Below are positions 63,158 through 64,000 of a stretch of 64,000 nt of DNA, piece after piece. How positions within the stretch are numbered: the first letter of the stretch is position 1; every line of letters begins with the position of its first letter. Source of the stretch: Ulvibacter litoralis (lineage in GTDB: Bacteria > Bacteroidota > Bacteroidia > Flavobacteriales > Flavobacteriaceae); assembly GCF_900102055.1 (NCBI RefSeq), contig NZ_FNBA01000001.1, positions 434,001 to 498,000 on the forward strand. The letters run 5' to 3'. The position numbers and the translations under genes are program-made. The notes below the pieces were generated by a model that had not been told where the DNA came from, ran no database searches, and saw nothing but the letters and a program-made list of their open reading frames with translations.

Positions 63158-63692
63158 AGTCAAGTTTGATGACTTGAAAATTAGTCTAGATTTAAAAAAT
63201 AGGAATCAGCTCAGACGCGAAGCCAATGGTGGGAATAGTATTTTATTCACATACCCTCCTGTTGAAGAAAAACTTTACATACAAAAAGCTAAAGAATTAT
63301 TATCAAATACAGAGTTTAAGTTTATTGATATTGCAGCATTACTAGTTGAGTTTATAGATTCCGATGGGTGGAATGATTTTAAAGATTACTATGAAGATTT
63401 TTCATTAACACCTCATATTGTATTTAATTCTGATGATGGAGCTATAGATTTAATGGACTTGATTATTCGAGAAATACTAGAAGCAGAGAACTCCAACTTA
63501 ACACCTGTGCTAATGCGTACAGGATCACTTTATGGAACGGGAATAGAAAATGTAAACATCATGGAACACAATTCCGTTATGGGCCTTAAACAGCCTTTGA
63601 TTATCTTCTATCCAGTAAAAATAGAAAATGATAATATTCTTTTTCTGAACTTTAAGCCAGCATCAAAATATCGATGTACTATAATTGATTAA
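63135..63692 (+). CDS. brxB: BREX system protein BrxB (DUF1788 family)
   Basis: The 185-residue protein has GNSILFTYPPVEEKLYIQKA, IAALLVEFIDSDGW and LMRTGSLYGTGIENVNIMEH with the final LIIFYPVKIE-type strands. These are the pattern of DUF1788/BrxB, a required BREX protein of unknown enzymatic role. It overlaps brxA by 23 bp and is followed by brxC after 8 bp. The ATG at 63135 is used. Confidence 0.88.
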   Translation: MAYLEDHKVKFDDLKISLDLKNRNQLRREANGGNSILFTYPPVEEKLYIQKAKELLSNTEFKFIDIAALLVEFIDSDGWNDFKDYYEDFSLTPHIVFNSDDGAIDLMDLIIREILEAENSNLTPVLMRTGSLYGTGIENVNIMEHNSVMGLKQPLIIFYPVKIENDNILFLNFKPASKYRCTIID

Positions 63693-63700
63693 TTCAACCT

Positions 63701-64000
63701 ATGACATTAATAAAAGACACTTTAGAACTAGACTTAAAAGAAGATATTAAAAATGTGATTGACTTGCAGGATCAGTCTGAAAATGCAATACAATCTGAAA
63801 TTGAATCCTATATCGTCACTGATGGATTAGGACAACATATTTCAAAATTCATCACCCTTTATACCAGTAATATTAAAGAAACGGGTGTATGGCTATCTGG
63901 ATTCTATGGATCTGGTAAATCTTATTTTGGAAAGATGCTTGGTTACTTAATTGATAACCCTAAGATTAATGGAACACCTGCAATTGATAGGTTCTTACCT
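63701..64000 (+). CDS. brxC: BREX system P-loop ATPase BrxC (3' end outside window)
   Basis: The first 100 codons are visible and no stop is reached by base 64000. They read MTLIKDTLELDLKEDIKNV and carry a Walker A motif, WLSGFYGSGKSYFGKML, at about residues 66-82. BrxC, a large AAA-type ATPase of about 1,200 residues, starts in just this way. The ATG at 63701 follows the brxB stop by 8 bp, which fits the BREX operon order. The methyltransferase pglX, pglZ and brxL are expected beyond the edge. Confidence 0.9.
   Translation, partial: MTLIKDTLELDLKEDIKNVIDLQDQSENAIQSEIESYIVTDGLGQHISKFITLYTSNIKETGVWLSGFYGSGKSYFGKMLGYLIDNPKINGTPAIDRFLP

Overview
The window is chromosomal DNA of a Bacteroidota bacterium, most likely a marine Flavobacteriaceae. 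The evidence is AT-rich composition, a type IX secretion C-terminal sorting domain, a mevalonate (not MEP) isoprenoid cluster, promoters of the TAnnTTTG type, DUF4270/DUF4907/kelch surface proteins, LytTR regulators, and a TssD-type (type VI subtype iii) secretion protein. No insertion sequence, rRNA or CRISPR array was found.

Layout. 1-3.8 kb: di-heme DUF1111 protein, imelysin and HTTM (gamma-carboxylase-like) operon, followed by a 355-bp tandem repeat that copies the 3' end of the last gene. 4.5-7.7 kb: isoprenoid cluster (UbiA prenyltransferase, mevalonate kinase, diphosphomevalonate decarboxylase). 8.5-12.1 kb: a leftward accessory cassette of a TssD tube domain fused to a metzincin-like protease, followed by one intact and two broken genes for small exported proteins, read here as an effector with immunity genes. 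12-25 kb: mostly housekeeping and surface genes, including a tRNA-Leu(UAG) followed by a 113-bp tandem repeat that carries the last 19 nt of the tRNA, a BlaI/M56 antirepressor pair with three operators, and a DUF4407 protein. 26-32 kb: a leftward signalling operon of receiver, PAS/GAF histidine kinase, H-NOX-like sensor, PAS histidine kinase, HPt and LytTR regulator. 32.5-35.6 kb: a three-domain fusion of kinase, M23 peptidase and class-III aminotransferase. 37.4-43.4 kb: hydroxyproline catabolism with a divergent AraC regulator. 43-57 kb: mixed housekeeping genes (HemW, RuvC, flippase-like protein, glycosyltransferase, a second BlaI/M56 pair, DUF456, nitroreductase, thioesterase, LytS/LytTR pair). 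57-61.5 kb: DUF4907, kelch, DUF4270 and outer membrane protein genes. 61.5-64 kb: a thioesterase pseudogene, a tRNA-Asp 3' fragment that looks like an attachment site, and the first three genes of a BREX phage-defence island (brxA, brxB, brxC) that runs off the right edge.

Cutting across genes, the short motif TTCGGAA/TTCCGAA is strongly over-represented, occurs in several codon phases, and is absent from the TssD cassette, the H-NOX operon and the BREX island. It therefore behaves like a core-genome DNA signal that recently acquired segments lack.
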